Of a stretch of DNA of 12,907 bases, positions 7,376 through 12,907 are shown in pieces. How positions within the stretch are numbered: position 1 is the first letter of the stretch; each line of letters begins with the position of its first letter. This DNA comes from Deltaproteobacteria bacterium (GTDB taxonomy: Bacteria; Desulfobacterota; Syntrophia; Syntrophales; Smithellaceae): the NCBI GenBank assembly GCA_009668925.1, contig SBEK01000124.1:1-12907 (forward strand), in the 5' to 3' direction. The notes beneath the pieces are model-generated. The model saw only the letters and a list, made by a program, of their open reading frames with translations. It had not been told where the DNA came from and made no database searches. The position numbers and the translations under genes are program-made.

Positions 7376-8317
7376 ATGGACGGCGTTGTGGTGATCGACA
7401 AACCTGCCGGGCTTACGTCCCACGACGTTGTGAGTGAAGTCAAAAAGATTCTGGGAGCCCGAAAAGCGGGACATACGGGAACGTTGGATCCTCTGGCGAC
7501 CGGTGTTTTGCCGGTTTGCATTAACGAGGCTACAAAACTGGCGCAATTTTTGTCTGCGGAAAAGAAGACCTATCTGGCGACCATGTTGCTGGGAGTTCGG
7601 ACGGATACACAGGATACGGAAGGAACCGTAACAGAAAGATCGAATAGAGTCGTTTCGGAAGAGGATATCAGAAGTGTCCTCGGAAGATGGGTGGGCAAAA
7701 TAAAGCAGACTCCCCCCGCTTTTTCGGCGCTGAAACACAAAGGCAAGCCCTTGTATAAATATGCGCGGGCAGGAGAATTTCCTGAAATAGCGGCAAGGGA
7801 TGTCGAGATATTTAGTTTGAATATAAAGGATATTTCCTTTCCGTACGTGAAATTCGAAATATCCTGCTCCAAAGGAACCTATATCCGGACGCTCTGTTCC
7901 GATATTGGCGATGAACTGGGCTGCGGTGCTTGTTTATCGGGTTTGCGAAGACTGCAAAGCGGCTTTTTTACTGAAGCGATGGCTGTTGCGCTGGAGAGGG
8001 GCAATCGAGGGGAGAAAAAAGAGGAACTCCTGTCCAAGATGCTGCCGATGGCTCAATCGCTGCCGGCTTATACCGCCATTGAGGTCAATGAATCTCTGGT
8101 CGACAGACTGCGGGCGGGATTTCAGCCTGATGTGGATATGTTAAGGCAAAATGTTCTTTCTTTTCTTGCAGCAGGAGATATGATAAAGTTTGTCAGTACC
8201 AGCGGCCAGTTGGTGGCGATCGCCGAAATGCAGGTGTCGGCTGGCCTTATGGACGGACAGGATGGAAAGGCGCAGGCGGCCAGGATGCTCAGGGTATTTA
8301 ACAGTGTGAAACAGTGA
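7376..8317 (+). CDS. truB: tRNA pseudouridine(55) synthase TruB
   Basis: TruB makes pseudouridine 55 in the T loop of tRNAs and also acts as a tRNA-folding chaperone. The 313-residue product opens with DGVVVIDKPAGLTSHDVV and carries the catalytic motif GHTGTLDPLATG with nucleophile Asp38. It also has KTYLATMLLGVRTDTQDTEG, PPAFSALKHKGKPLYKYAR and SKGTYIRTLCSDIG, all typical. The C-terminal part (about 235-310, FLAAGDMIKFVSTSGQLVAIAEM) is the PUA-like RNA-binding domain. It begins 6 bases after the nrnA stop with GGAAGGATAGG as ribosome binding site. Its T-loop substrate includes the tRNA-Gly gene at the head of this operon. Confidence 0.97.
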   Translation: MDGVVVIDKPAGLTSHDVVSEVKKILGARKAGHTGTLDPLATGVLPVCINEATKLAQFLSAEKKTYLATMLLGVRTDTQDTEGTVTERSNRVVSEEDIRSVLGRWVGKIKQTPPAFSALKHKGKPLYKYARAGEFPEIAARDVEIFSLNIKDISFPYVKFEISCSKGTYIRTLCSDIGDELGCGACLSGLRRLQSGFFTEAMAVALERGNRGEKKEELLSKMLPMAQSLPAYTAIEVNESLVDRLRAGFQPDVDMLRQNVLSFLAAGDMIKFVSTSGQLVAIAEMQVSAGLMDGQDGKAQAARMLRVFNSVKQ

Positions 8318-8334
8318 ATCCACTGAATAAAAAT

Positions 8335-8356
8335 ACAGGAATTAAACAGGAATTAA
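8335..8356 (+). repeat. Perfect 11-bp tandem direct repeat in the rpsO leader
   Basis: ACAGGAATTAA occurs twice head to tail (8335-8345 and 8346-8356) between the truB stop and the rpsO ribosome binding site. Each copy contains AGGA, resembling a weak Shine-Dalgarno. This could be a recent duplication or part of an S15-binding leader. Confidence 0.9.
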
Positions 8357-8363
8357 TTTGAGA

Positions 8364-8370
8364 GGGAGGA
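8364..8370 (+). promoter_or_regulatory. Strong ribosome binding site for the GTG start of rpsO
   Basis: GGGAGGA lies 7 bases before the GTG at 8378. It fixes the start of S15 at this non-ATG codon; the protein then has the expected N-terminus and length. Confidence 0.8.
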
Positions 8371-8377
8371 ATAAAGC

Positions 8378-8644
8378 GTGTTAACTTTGGAAAAGAGAAA
8401 AACATTAATCGAGGAATACCGACTTCATGAGAAGGATACCGGCTCTCCGGAAGTACAGATCGCTCTTTTGAGCGCCAGAATTGAATATTTGACTGAGCAT
8501 TTTAAGGCCCATCAGAAGGATCATCATTCCCGGCGCGGTTTGCTTAAGCTTGTCGGTCAGAGAAGAAGATTGCTCAATTACATCAAAGAAGATGATGTGG
8601 AGCGTTACAGAACCATAATCAAACGTCTGGGCCTCAGGAAGTAA
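8378..8644 (+). CDS. rpsO: 30S ribosomal protein S15
   Basis: S15 is a primary 16S rRNA-binding protein that organises the central domain of the 30S subunit and contributes to a bridge with the 50S subunit. The 88-residue product is the standard size and shows [51 protein letters not shown], the family signature with its RNA-binding HHSRRGL segment. Translation starts at GTG. S15 represses its own message in several bacteria through differing leader structures. The 60-base leader here holds a tandem repeat, but I cannot identify a known S15 leader fold. It is followed by a long hairpin and then pnp, as in E. coli rpsO-pnp. Confidence 0.98.
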   Translation: MLTLEKRKTLIEEYRLHEKDTGSPEVQIALLSARIEYLTEHFKAHQKDHHSRRGLLKLVGQRRRLLNYIKEDDVERYRTIIKRLGLRK

Positions 8645-8651
8645 TAAGAGC

Positions 8652-8741
8652 GATTCAAGGGCGGAAGGCAAAAGGGCAACCGATTGGACAAGTATTGATT
8701 AATACCTGGGTCAATCGGCTTTTGCGTTTCGCCCTTGAATT
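8652..8741 (+). promoter_or_regulatory. Long bulged hairpin between rpsO and pnp, candidate RNase III processing site
   Basis: Outer stem: ATTCAAGGGCG (8653-8663) with CGCCCTTGAAT (8730-8740), extended by a G-U pair at 8652/8741. Next come G-U, A-U, A-U and a G-G mismatch. Then GCAAAAG (8668-8674) pairs with CTTTTGC (8719-8725). After a five-base bulge, CCGATTG (8680-8686) pairs with CAATCGG (8712-8718). An inner stem GTATT/AATAC (8692-8696/8701-8705) has a GATT loop. About 34 pairs form in 90 bases. No U-tract follows, so it is not an intrinsic terminator. In E. coli the equivalent interval carries the RNase III stem through which PNPase controls its own message. Confidence 0.75.
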
Positions 8742-8768
8742 TCCTGTTCCAGGCAACAACCAAAGTAA

Positions 8769-8776
8769 GGTGGAGG
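8769..8776 (+). promoter_or_regulatory. Ribosome binding site selecting the pnp start
   Basis: GGTGGAGG ends 6 bases before the ATG at 8783. The frame stays open upstream to 8735, but that part lies in the hairpin arm and lacks a ribosome binding site, so 8783 is the start. Confidence 0.8.
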
Positions 8777-8782
8777 AAATCA

Positions 8783-10903
8783 ATGGGTAACATATTCAGT
8801 ACAGATTTTGCGGGACGTAATTTTTCAATTAAGACCAATTACGTGGCCGCACAGGCCGACGGTTCAACGTTGGTCTACTATGGTGACACGGTTGTGCTCC
8901 TGACGGCAGTGTCTTTGAAGAGTGTCAGAGAAGGCGTGGATTTTCTGCCGCTGACCGTGGATTATCAGGAAATGACTTTTGCCGCAGGAAAAATCCCCGG
9001 CGGCTTTTTCAAAAGAGAGGGGCGTCCGAATGAACGCGAAATCTTAACGTCGCGCATCATTGACCGGGCGATTCGTCCTCTGTTTCCCAAAGGGTATTAT
9101 TCCGAAACACAGCTTGTAGCCACTGTACTGTCTGTGGATAAGGAAAATGATGCGGATGTCGCAGCGATGATCGGCGCGTCCGCGGCTTTGGAGATATCGG
9201 ACATTCCGTTTAAAGGACCGATCGCCGGTGTTCGTGTGGGGCGAATTAATGGAGAGTTTGTTGCCAATGCCTCATCGGAAAAGATGCAGGAAAGCGAAAT
9301 GAGTCTGTTCCTCGTCGGTCGTAAAGTGACGCCCGGTAAATCGGGCCGCTCTTATGATGTTGAGCTGGTAATGATGGAAGGAGAGGCGAAAGAAGTTGCG
9401 GAAGACATTATCGTCGACGCCATCAAATTCGGTCTGGAAGCCGTCCGCCCGGTTATTGATCTGCAGGATCAGATACGATCGGCGGTCGGCAAGGCGAAGA
9501 GACCTGTTGAAGAAGCCGTACCGGACGATGAGCTTGTCGCGCGTGTGCGCGCCGAAGCCCTTCCGGGATTAACGGAAGGATACAGCCTGCCCCGCAAACT
9601 GGAGCGCTACGGCAAGCTCGGCGATGTCCGCGAAGCGGTGATCAAGAGCATCGGGGGTGACGATGCCGCATTACGCAAGAAAGTTGCGGCGATTATTGAA
9701 CATCTCGAATCACGCATTCTGCGGGATATGATTCTTCTGGAAAAAAAGAGAATTGACGGCCGGTCGTCAACCGATATCCGCCCGATCAACTCGGAAGTCG
9801 GCGTACTGCCTCGTGCGCACGGGTCCGCCCTGTTCAATCGCGGAGAAACTCAGGCGCTGGCGGCATTGACCTTGGGAACCTCTGCGGATGAGCAACGCAT
9901 GGACTATGTCGGCGGAGAGGAATTAAGAACGTTCCTGCTGCATTATAACTTCCCTCCCTACAGTGTCGGCGAAGCCAAGTCGTTACGCAGTCCGGGGAGA
10001 AGAGAGATCGGCCATGGCGCCCTGGCGCGTAAAGCCCTGGTTCCCGTGCTTCCGTCGCCGGAACAGTTTCCCTATACCATTCGGATTGTTTCGGAAATTC
10101 TTTCATCCAACGGGTCGTCTTCCATGGCGACGGTCTGCGGCGGCATCCTGTGCCTGATGGACGGCGGCGTTCCGGTGAAGGATATTGTCGCGGGCATTGC
10201 GATGGGTCTTCTCAAAGAAGGTGAAGAGGTCGTGATTCTGTCCGACATTTTGGGTGATGAAGATCATGCCGGCGACATGGATTTCAAGGTCTGCGGGACG
10301 GAAAAAGGCGTGACCGCGATGCAGATGGACATCAAAATCGATGGTTTGACGGAAGATATCCTGCGCCAGGCGCTCGCTCAGGCCAGAGCCGGCCGGATTC
10401 ATATTATCGGCAAAATCCGCGAAACGATGACCGCTCCGCGGTCGGACATTTCTCTTTACGCCCCGCGCATAACGACCGTCAAAGTGAAGGAAGATCAGGT
10501 GAGAACGGTTATCGGTTCGGGCGGCAAGAACATCCGCCAGATCATCAGCGAAACAGGCGTGACCATCGATGTCGAAGATGACGGGACCGTCACGATCGCA
10601 TCCGCAGACGCTGAAGCGGCGGCCCGTGCCGTGGCCATGGTGAAATGGCTGACGGAGGAGGCAGAAGTCGGAAAGATCTATCGCGGTACCGTGAAGAAGA
10701 TCGTTGACTTCGGCGCATTTGTTGAAATCCTGCCGGGAACAGAAGGCTTGTTGCATATCTCGCAAATTGCCAAGGAGAGAATCGCCAAAGTGACGGATGT
10801 TCTGCAGGAAGGCGACGAAGTGGTGGTCAAGGTATTGGAAGTCGACAAGCAGGGCAAAATTCGTCTCAGCCGAAAAGAAGCGCTGGGCGCTGAAGTAAAA
10901 TAG
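8783..10903 (+). CDS. pnp: Polyribonucleotide nucleotidyltransferase (PNPase)
   Basis: PNPase is a trimeric phosphorolytic 3-prime to 5-prime exoribonuclease and a core of bacterial RNA decay. The 706-residue product is close to the 711 of E. coli. It has a first RNase PH domain (from about residue 10, TNYVAAQADGSTLVYYGDTVVL), an alpha-helical linker, and a second RNase PH domain (about 310-540). The second domain carries FNRGETQALA, SPGRREIGHGALA, GGVPVKDIVAGIAMGL and DEDHAGDMDFKVCGT with the catalytic aspartates. A KH domain (about 565-620, VIGSGGKNIRQIISETG) and an S1 domain (about 629-700, GTVKKIVDFGAFVEILPGTEGLLHISQIA) follow. The tail after S1 is short (LSRKEALGAEVK). Position behind a long hairpin suggests autoregulation by transcript processing, as in E. 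coli. Confidence 0.98.
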   Translation: MGNIFSTDFAGRNFSIKTNYVAAQADGSTLVYYGDTVVLLTAVSLKSVREGVDFLPLTVDYQEMTFAAGKIPGGFFKREGRPNEREILTSRIIDRAIRPLFPKGYYSETQLVATVLSVDKENDADVAAMIGASAALEISDIPFKGPIAGVRVGRINGEFVANASSEKMQESEMSLFLVGRKVTPGKSGRSYDVELVMMEGEAKEVAEDIIVDAIKFGLEAVRPVIDLQDQIRSAVGKAKRPVEEAVPDDELVARVRAEALPGLTEGYSLPRKLERYGKLGDVREAVIKSIGGDDAALRKKVAAIIEHLESRILRDMILLEKKRIDGRSSTDIRPINSEVGVLPRAHGSALFNRGETQALAALTLGTSADEQRMDYVGGEELRTFLLHYNFPPYSVGEAKSLRSPGRREIGHGALARKALVPVLPSPEQFPYTIRIVSEILSSNGSSSMATVCGGILCLMDGGVPVKDIVAGIAMGLLKEGEEVVILSDILGDEDHAGDMDFKVCGTEKGVTAMQMDIKIDGLTEDILRQALAQARAGRIHIIGKIRETMTAPRSDISLYAPRITTVKVKEDQVRTVIGSGGKNIRQIISETGVTIDVEDDGTVTIASADAEAAARAVAMVKWLTEEAEVGKIYRGTVKKIVDFGAFVEILPGTEGLLHISQIAKERIAKVTDVLQEGDEVVVKVLEVDKQGKIRLSRKEALGAEVK

Positions 10904-10932
10904 CGTAATCGTTCGTACAAATCATTTTATGT

Positions 10933-10962
10933 CCGCAGGGGAGAACGCTTGTTCCCCTGCGG
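10933..10962. repeat. GC-rich 10-bp inverted repeat between pnp and dut
   Basis: CCGCAGGGGA (10933-10942) and TCCCCTGCGG (10953-10962) are perfectly complementary around a 10-base loop. Neither strand has a U-tract after the stem, so it is not a standard intrinsic terminator. It starts 29 bases after the pnp stop and ends 25 bases before the chosen dut start. It could protect the 3-prime end of the operon message or act in the dut leader. Confidence 0.8.
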
Positions 10963-10987
10963 CGCAATGAGATCTTTCCTGATCTGC

Positions 10988-11431
10988 ATGGAAACGATAA
11001 AAATTCGTATTCAAAAAATAGCGGGCCAAGAAGACATTCCTCTGCCGCGATATATGACCGAACAAGCTGCGGGAATGGACATTTTCGCTGCCGTGGCATC
11101 CGCTGAAACGATCCAGCCGGGCGAGCGCAGAAAAATTCCGACTGGTATCGCTATTTCCCTGCCCGAAGGATACGAAGCCCAGATCCGGCCCCGCAGCGGT
11201 CTGGCAATTCACCAAGGCGTCACCCTCTTAAATTCTCCCGGTACGATTGACGCGGATTACCGAGGTGAGATCGCCCTGATTGTTATTAATCACGGCAGTA
11301 CGCCGTTTGTTGTGCAAAGGGGTATGCGTCTCGCGCAAATCGTCTTTCAGAAAGTCTGTCAGGCACAGTGGATCGAATCGTTGAGCCTGGACGAAACGAG
11401 CAGAGGCAGCGGCGGTTTTGGTCATACCTGA
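10988..11431 (+). CDS. dut: Deoxyuridine 5-prime-triphosphate nucleotidohydrolase (dUTPase)
   Basis: dUTPase hydrolyses dUTP to dUMP and pyrophosphate, keeping uracil out of DNA and feeding dTMP synthesis. All five trimeric-dUTPase motifs are present in order: AAGMDIFAA (1), RPRSGLA (2), GTIDADYRGEIALIVIN (3, with the catalytic Asp and base-binding Tyr), RGMRLAQIVF (4) and SRGSGGFGHT (5). From the ATG at 10988 the protein has 147 residues, the family norm. The frame is also open to an ATG at 10967 and a TTG at 10949, adding 7 or 13 residues. The TTG has a GGGGAG nearby but lies inside the hairpin loop and gives an atypical extension, so I prefer 10988 despite its weak ribosome binding site. 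In several deltaproteobacterial genomes an M16 peptidase gene separates pnp and dut; none is present here. Confidence 0.95.
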   Translation: METIKIRIQKIAGQEDIPLPRYMTEQAAGMDIFAAVASAETIQPGERRKIPTGIAISLPEGYEAQIRPRSGLAIHQGVTLLNSPGTIDADYRGEIALIVINHGSTPFVVQRGMRLAQIVFQKVCQAQWIESLSLDETSRGSGGFGHT

Positions 11432-11524
11432 TTTTATTCACCGCGGAATGCATTTCTTGATTTTGCATTTGCACTTAAACGGTGGTATGGAAAAGGTAAA
11501 ATTGCACATGGCGATCAGGAGTTC

Positions 11525-12700
11525 ATGAAAAAATTCAAAGTCAAAAAAACGTTTCAGGAAATTAACGAAAAGATCAAAAAAGGATGCGCCGTTGTCGTCA
11601 CCGCTGAAGAAATGATTGATGTGGTGGAGAAACACGGCGAAGTGGATGCCGCCCGTCGCATCGACGTCGTCACGACGGGGACATTCGGTGCAATGTGCTC
11701 TTCCGGCGCTTTTCTTAATTTTGGTCACACATCTCCGCGTATCCGGGCATCCAAGGTCTGGCTCAACGATGTCCCGGCATATGGAGGAATTGCAGCGGTT
11801 GATTGCTATTTAGGCGCGACGGAAGTCGTCGAAGGCGATCCGCTGAACAGTGTCTATCCCGGCGAGTTCAATTATGGCGGGGGCCACGTTATTGAAGATC
11901 TGGTATCCGGCAATGTCGTGAAATTGAGAGCCGAGGGTTATGGAACCGATTGCTACCCATTAAGGAAATTTGAAAAGAATATTACCATCAACGATTTGCG
12001 GGATGCTTTTCTCTTCAATCCCCGCAATGCTTATCAAAACTATAATTGTGCTGTGAACATGTCGGATACAACGATCTATACCTATATGGGGATGTTGCGT
12101 CCGCGAATGGCCAATGCTTCTTATGCCACATCCGGCCAACTTAGCCCGCTCTTTAATGATCCATACTACCGCACGATCGGCGTCGGGACGCGGATTTTCC
12201 TGGGCGGAGCTCAGGGATTTGTGGCCTGGCCCGGCACACAACACAACCCCCATGCAGCAAGAGGTGCCAACGGAGTGCCTAAGGAAGGCGCGGGCACTAT
12301 AGCCGTCATCGGAAATTTGAAGGAGATGAGCCCGGAATGGCTGACCGGTGCCAGTATTCTGGGTTACGGAATTTCGCTTTTCGTCGGAATCGGTATTCCT
12401 ATTCCGATTCTGGATGAAGACATGGCGCGGTTTACCGCTGTAAAAGACGCAGATATCTATGCCCAGGTATATGATTACAGTATGGATTATCCCAAAGGCA
12501 ATCCTAAACCGTTAGCGGAAGTCAGTTATCAGGAGCTGCGCAGCGGTGTCATTACGATTGACAATAAAAAGATTATCACTGCACCAATGTCCAGCTATTT
12601 CAAAGCCAATCAAATTGCCAATATCCTTAAGGACTGGATCGAAGGCGGCAAATTTATGCTTGGCGAACCTCAGCAGTCCTTACCCTCCGGCGATTTGTAA
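11525..12700 (+). CDS. DUF39 homocysteine biosynthesis protein (L-aspartate semialdehyde sulfurtransferase family)
   Basis: This 391-residue protein belongs to the DUF39 family. In methanogens and Desulfovibrio members are tied by genetics to making homocysteine from aspartate semialdehyde and sulfide, bypassing O-acylhomoserine. Family features seen: EINEKIKKGCAVVVTAEEMIDVVEKHG near the start, TTGTFGAMCSSGAFLNFGH with Cys58, GEFNYGGGHVIEDL, GTDCYPL with Cys143, YNCAVN, and the glycine-rich GGAQGFVAWPGTQHNP. Cys58 and Cys143 are the best candidates for the sulfur-carrying residues. The archaeal form I recall ends in CBS domains; this one does not. The usual partner, a small NIL-domain ferredoxin, is not visible in the 207 bases that follow. 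AGGAG lies only 3 bases from the ATG, a tight spacing. No convincing promoter was found in the 93-base gap after dut. Confidence 0.88.
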   Translation: MKKFKVKKTFQEINEKIKKGCAVVVTAEEMIDVVEKHGEVDAARRIDVVTTGTFGAMCSSGAFLNFGHTSPRIRASKVWLNDVPAYGGIAAVDCYLGATEVVEGDPLNSVYPGEFNYGGGHVIEDLVSGNVVKLRAEGYGTDCYPLRKFEKNITINDLRDAFLFNPRNAYQNYNCAVNMSDTTIYTYMGMLRPRMANASYATSGQLSPLFNDPYYRTIGVGTRIFLGGAQGFVAWPGTQHNPHAARGANGVPKEGAGTIAVIGNLKEMSPEWLTGASILGYGISLFVGIGIPIPILDEDMARFTAVKDADIYAQVYDYSMDYPKGNPKPLAEVSYQELRSGVITIDNKKIITAPMSSYFKANQIANILKDWIEGGKFMLGEPQQSLPSGDL

Positions 12701-12820
12701 TCACATCGCCCAGCACGTCTCTTGTTAAAATTTTTCAGTGGTGATTATCATCACATAAAGGCATTTTTTTATTTAATGTCCTCCGGCAATGAGCCGATAT
12801 TGAAATCAATAATATTGATT

Positions 12821-12833
12821 ATCGATTATCGAT
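12821..12833. repeat. 13-bp palindrome ATCGATTATCGAT in the AT-rich tail
   Basis: ATCGAT occurs on both sides of a central T, and the flanks continue the GATTATC theme (12817-12830). It has the size and symmetry of an operator for a dimeric regulator, but I cannot assign one. Confidence 0.5.
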
Positions 12834-12873
12834 ATTAATTAAAATTAAATGATTTTAATAATAATTAAATATT

Positions 12874-12907
12874 TTGCTTGACTTTTCCTTTTAATTATAG
12901 TTTTTTA
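12874..12907 (+). promoter_or_regulatory. Possible promoter running off the right edge
   Basis: TTGACT (12878-12883) resembles a -35 box and is preceded by about 40 bases of A/T tracts that could act as an UP element. At normal spacing the -10 box would fall at or beyond the end of the window, so the call stays weak. TTATAG at 12895-12900 is too close to pair with TTGACT. Confidence 0.3.

Larger units (their letters stand above)
12701..12907. other. AT-rich non-coding tail with clustered dyads
   Basis: No reading frame or RNA gene is visible. From about 12800 the sequence is almost entirely A and T, in sharp contrast to the rest of the window. Dyads include GTGAT/ATCAC (12741-12754), AATCAAT/ATTGATT (12804-12820) and a perfect palindrome ATCGATTATCGAT (12821-12833). 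A weak hairpin plus T-run (12741-12770) could end the upstream transcript. The whole looks like a regulatory region for a gene beyond the right edge. Confidence 0.5.

Noticed and set aside
10103..10765. 220-codon minus-strand open frame opposite pnp
   Set aside because: Antisense shadow of the PNPase second RNase PH, KH and S1 domains.
11432..11524. Possible promoter or riboswitch ahead of the DUF39 gene
   Set aside because: Only TTGCAT with a poor TATGGA at 17 bases can be found, and 93 bases are too few for a SAM-type riboswitch plus expression platform. The TGCATTTGCA near-palindrome could not be assigned to a regulator.
11487..11528. 13-codon frame (MEKVKLHMAIRSS) whose TGA overlaps the ATG of the DUF39 gene
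   Set aside because: The ATGA overlap would suit coupling, but GGTGG lies only one base before its ATG, it has no Cys/Met run or attenuator hairpin, and chance explains it.
12741..12770. Terminator or Fur-type box after the DUF39 gene
   Set aside because: The stem is only GTGAT/ATCAC and the T-run starts nine bases later, too weak to call a terminator. The match to a Fur 7-1-7 pattern is poor.
1..12907. CRISPR array, insertion sequence, prophage, toxin-antitoxin or defence genes
   Set aside because: No spaced repeats, transposase, integrase or small toxin-like gene pairs were found. Every coding stretch is a housekeeping gene or the DUF39 gene.

Overview
This window reads as the core translation and RNA-processing operon of a Gram-negative anaerobe, most likely a deltaproteobacterium (Desulfobacterota, for example a syntrophic or sulfate-reducing lineage). 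Three things suggest this: the gene order rimP-nusA-infB-(DUF503)-rbfA-nrnA-truB-rpsO-pnp-dut; the DHH-type nanoRNase and DUF503 gene inside the infB operon, as I recall from Geobacter- and Syntrophus-like genomes; and a DUF39 homocysteine-forming sulfurtransferase, a gene of methanogens and strict anaerobes that assimilate sulfide directly. The lineage call is an inference; the gene identities are read from clear motifs.

Layout. The left end (1-618, minus strand) is the first 206 codons of prfC, peptide release factor 3, which runs off the window. A gene-free stretch of about 370 bases (619-984) holds apparently divergent promoters, one facing prfC and one facing the tRNA, plus two inverted repeats. 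A tRNA-Gly(CCC) gene at 985-1059 is followed by a structured leader with an intrinsic terminator (1060-1205). Then comes a tightly packed plus-strand run: rimP, nusA, infB, ylxP-like DUF503, rbfA, nrnA, truB, rpsO and pnp (1206-10903). DUF503/rbfA and rbfA/nrnA overlap by 11 and 8 bases, and nrnA/truB are 6 bases apart. After pnp a GC-rich hairpin precedes dut (10988-11431), and a DUF39 sulfurtransferase gene follows (11525-12700). The last 207 bases are very AT-rich, non-coding and full of dyads, with a possible promoter running off the edge.

How the genes fit together. The operon joins ribosome assembly (RimP, RbfA, S15), initiation (IF-2), transcription elongation and termination control (NusA), tRNA modification (TruB) and RNA decay (PNPase for long RNA, NrnA for the 2-5 nt remnants). 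The layout parallels E. coli metY-rimP-nusA-infB-rbfA-truB-rpsO-pnp, here with a glycine tRNA at the head instead of initiator tRNA. Dut (nucleotide-pool hygiene) and the sulfurtransferase (methionine precursor supply) are probably separate cargo.

The proteins are ordinary and intact. What deserves a second look is mostly RNA: a long bulged hairpin between rpsO and pnp that resembles an RNase III processing site, the tRNA-terminator-rimP leader, the long prfC leader, tandem repeats ahead of rpsO, and the hairpin ahead of dut. I found no CRISPR array, transposon, phage gene or defence system, and I do not claim a new protein system here.
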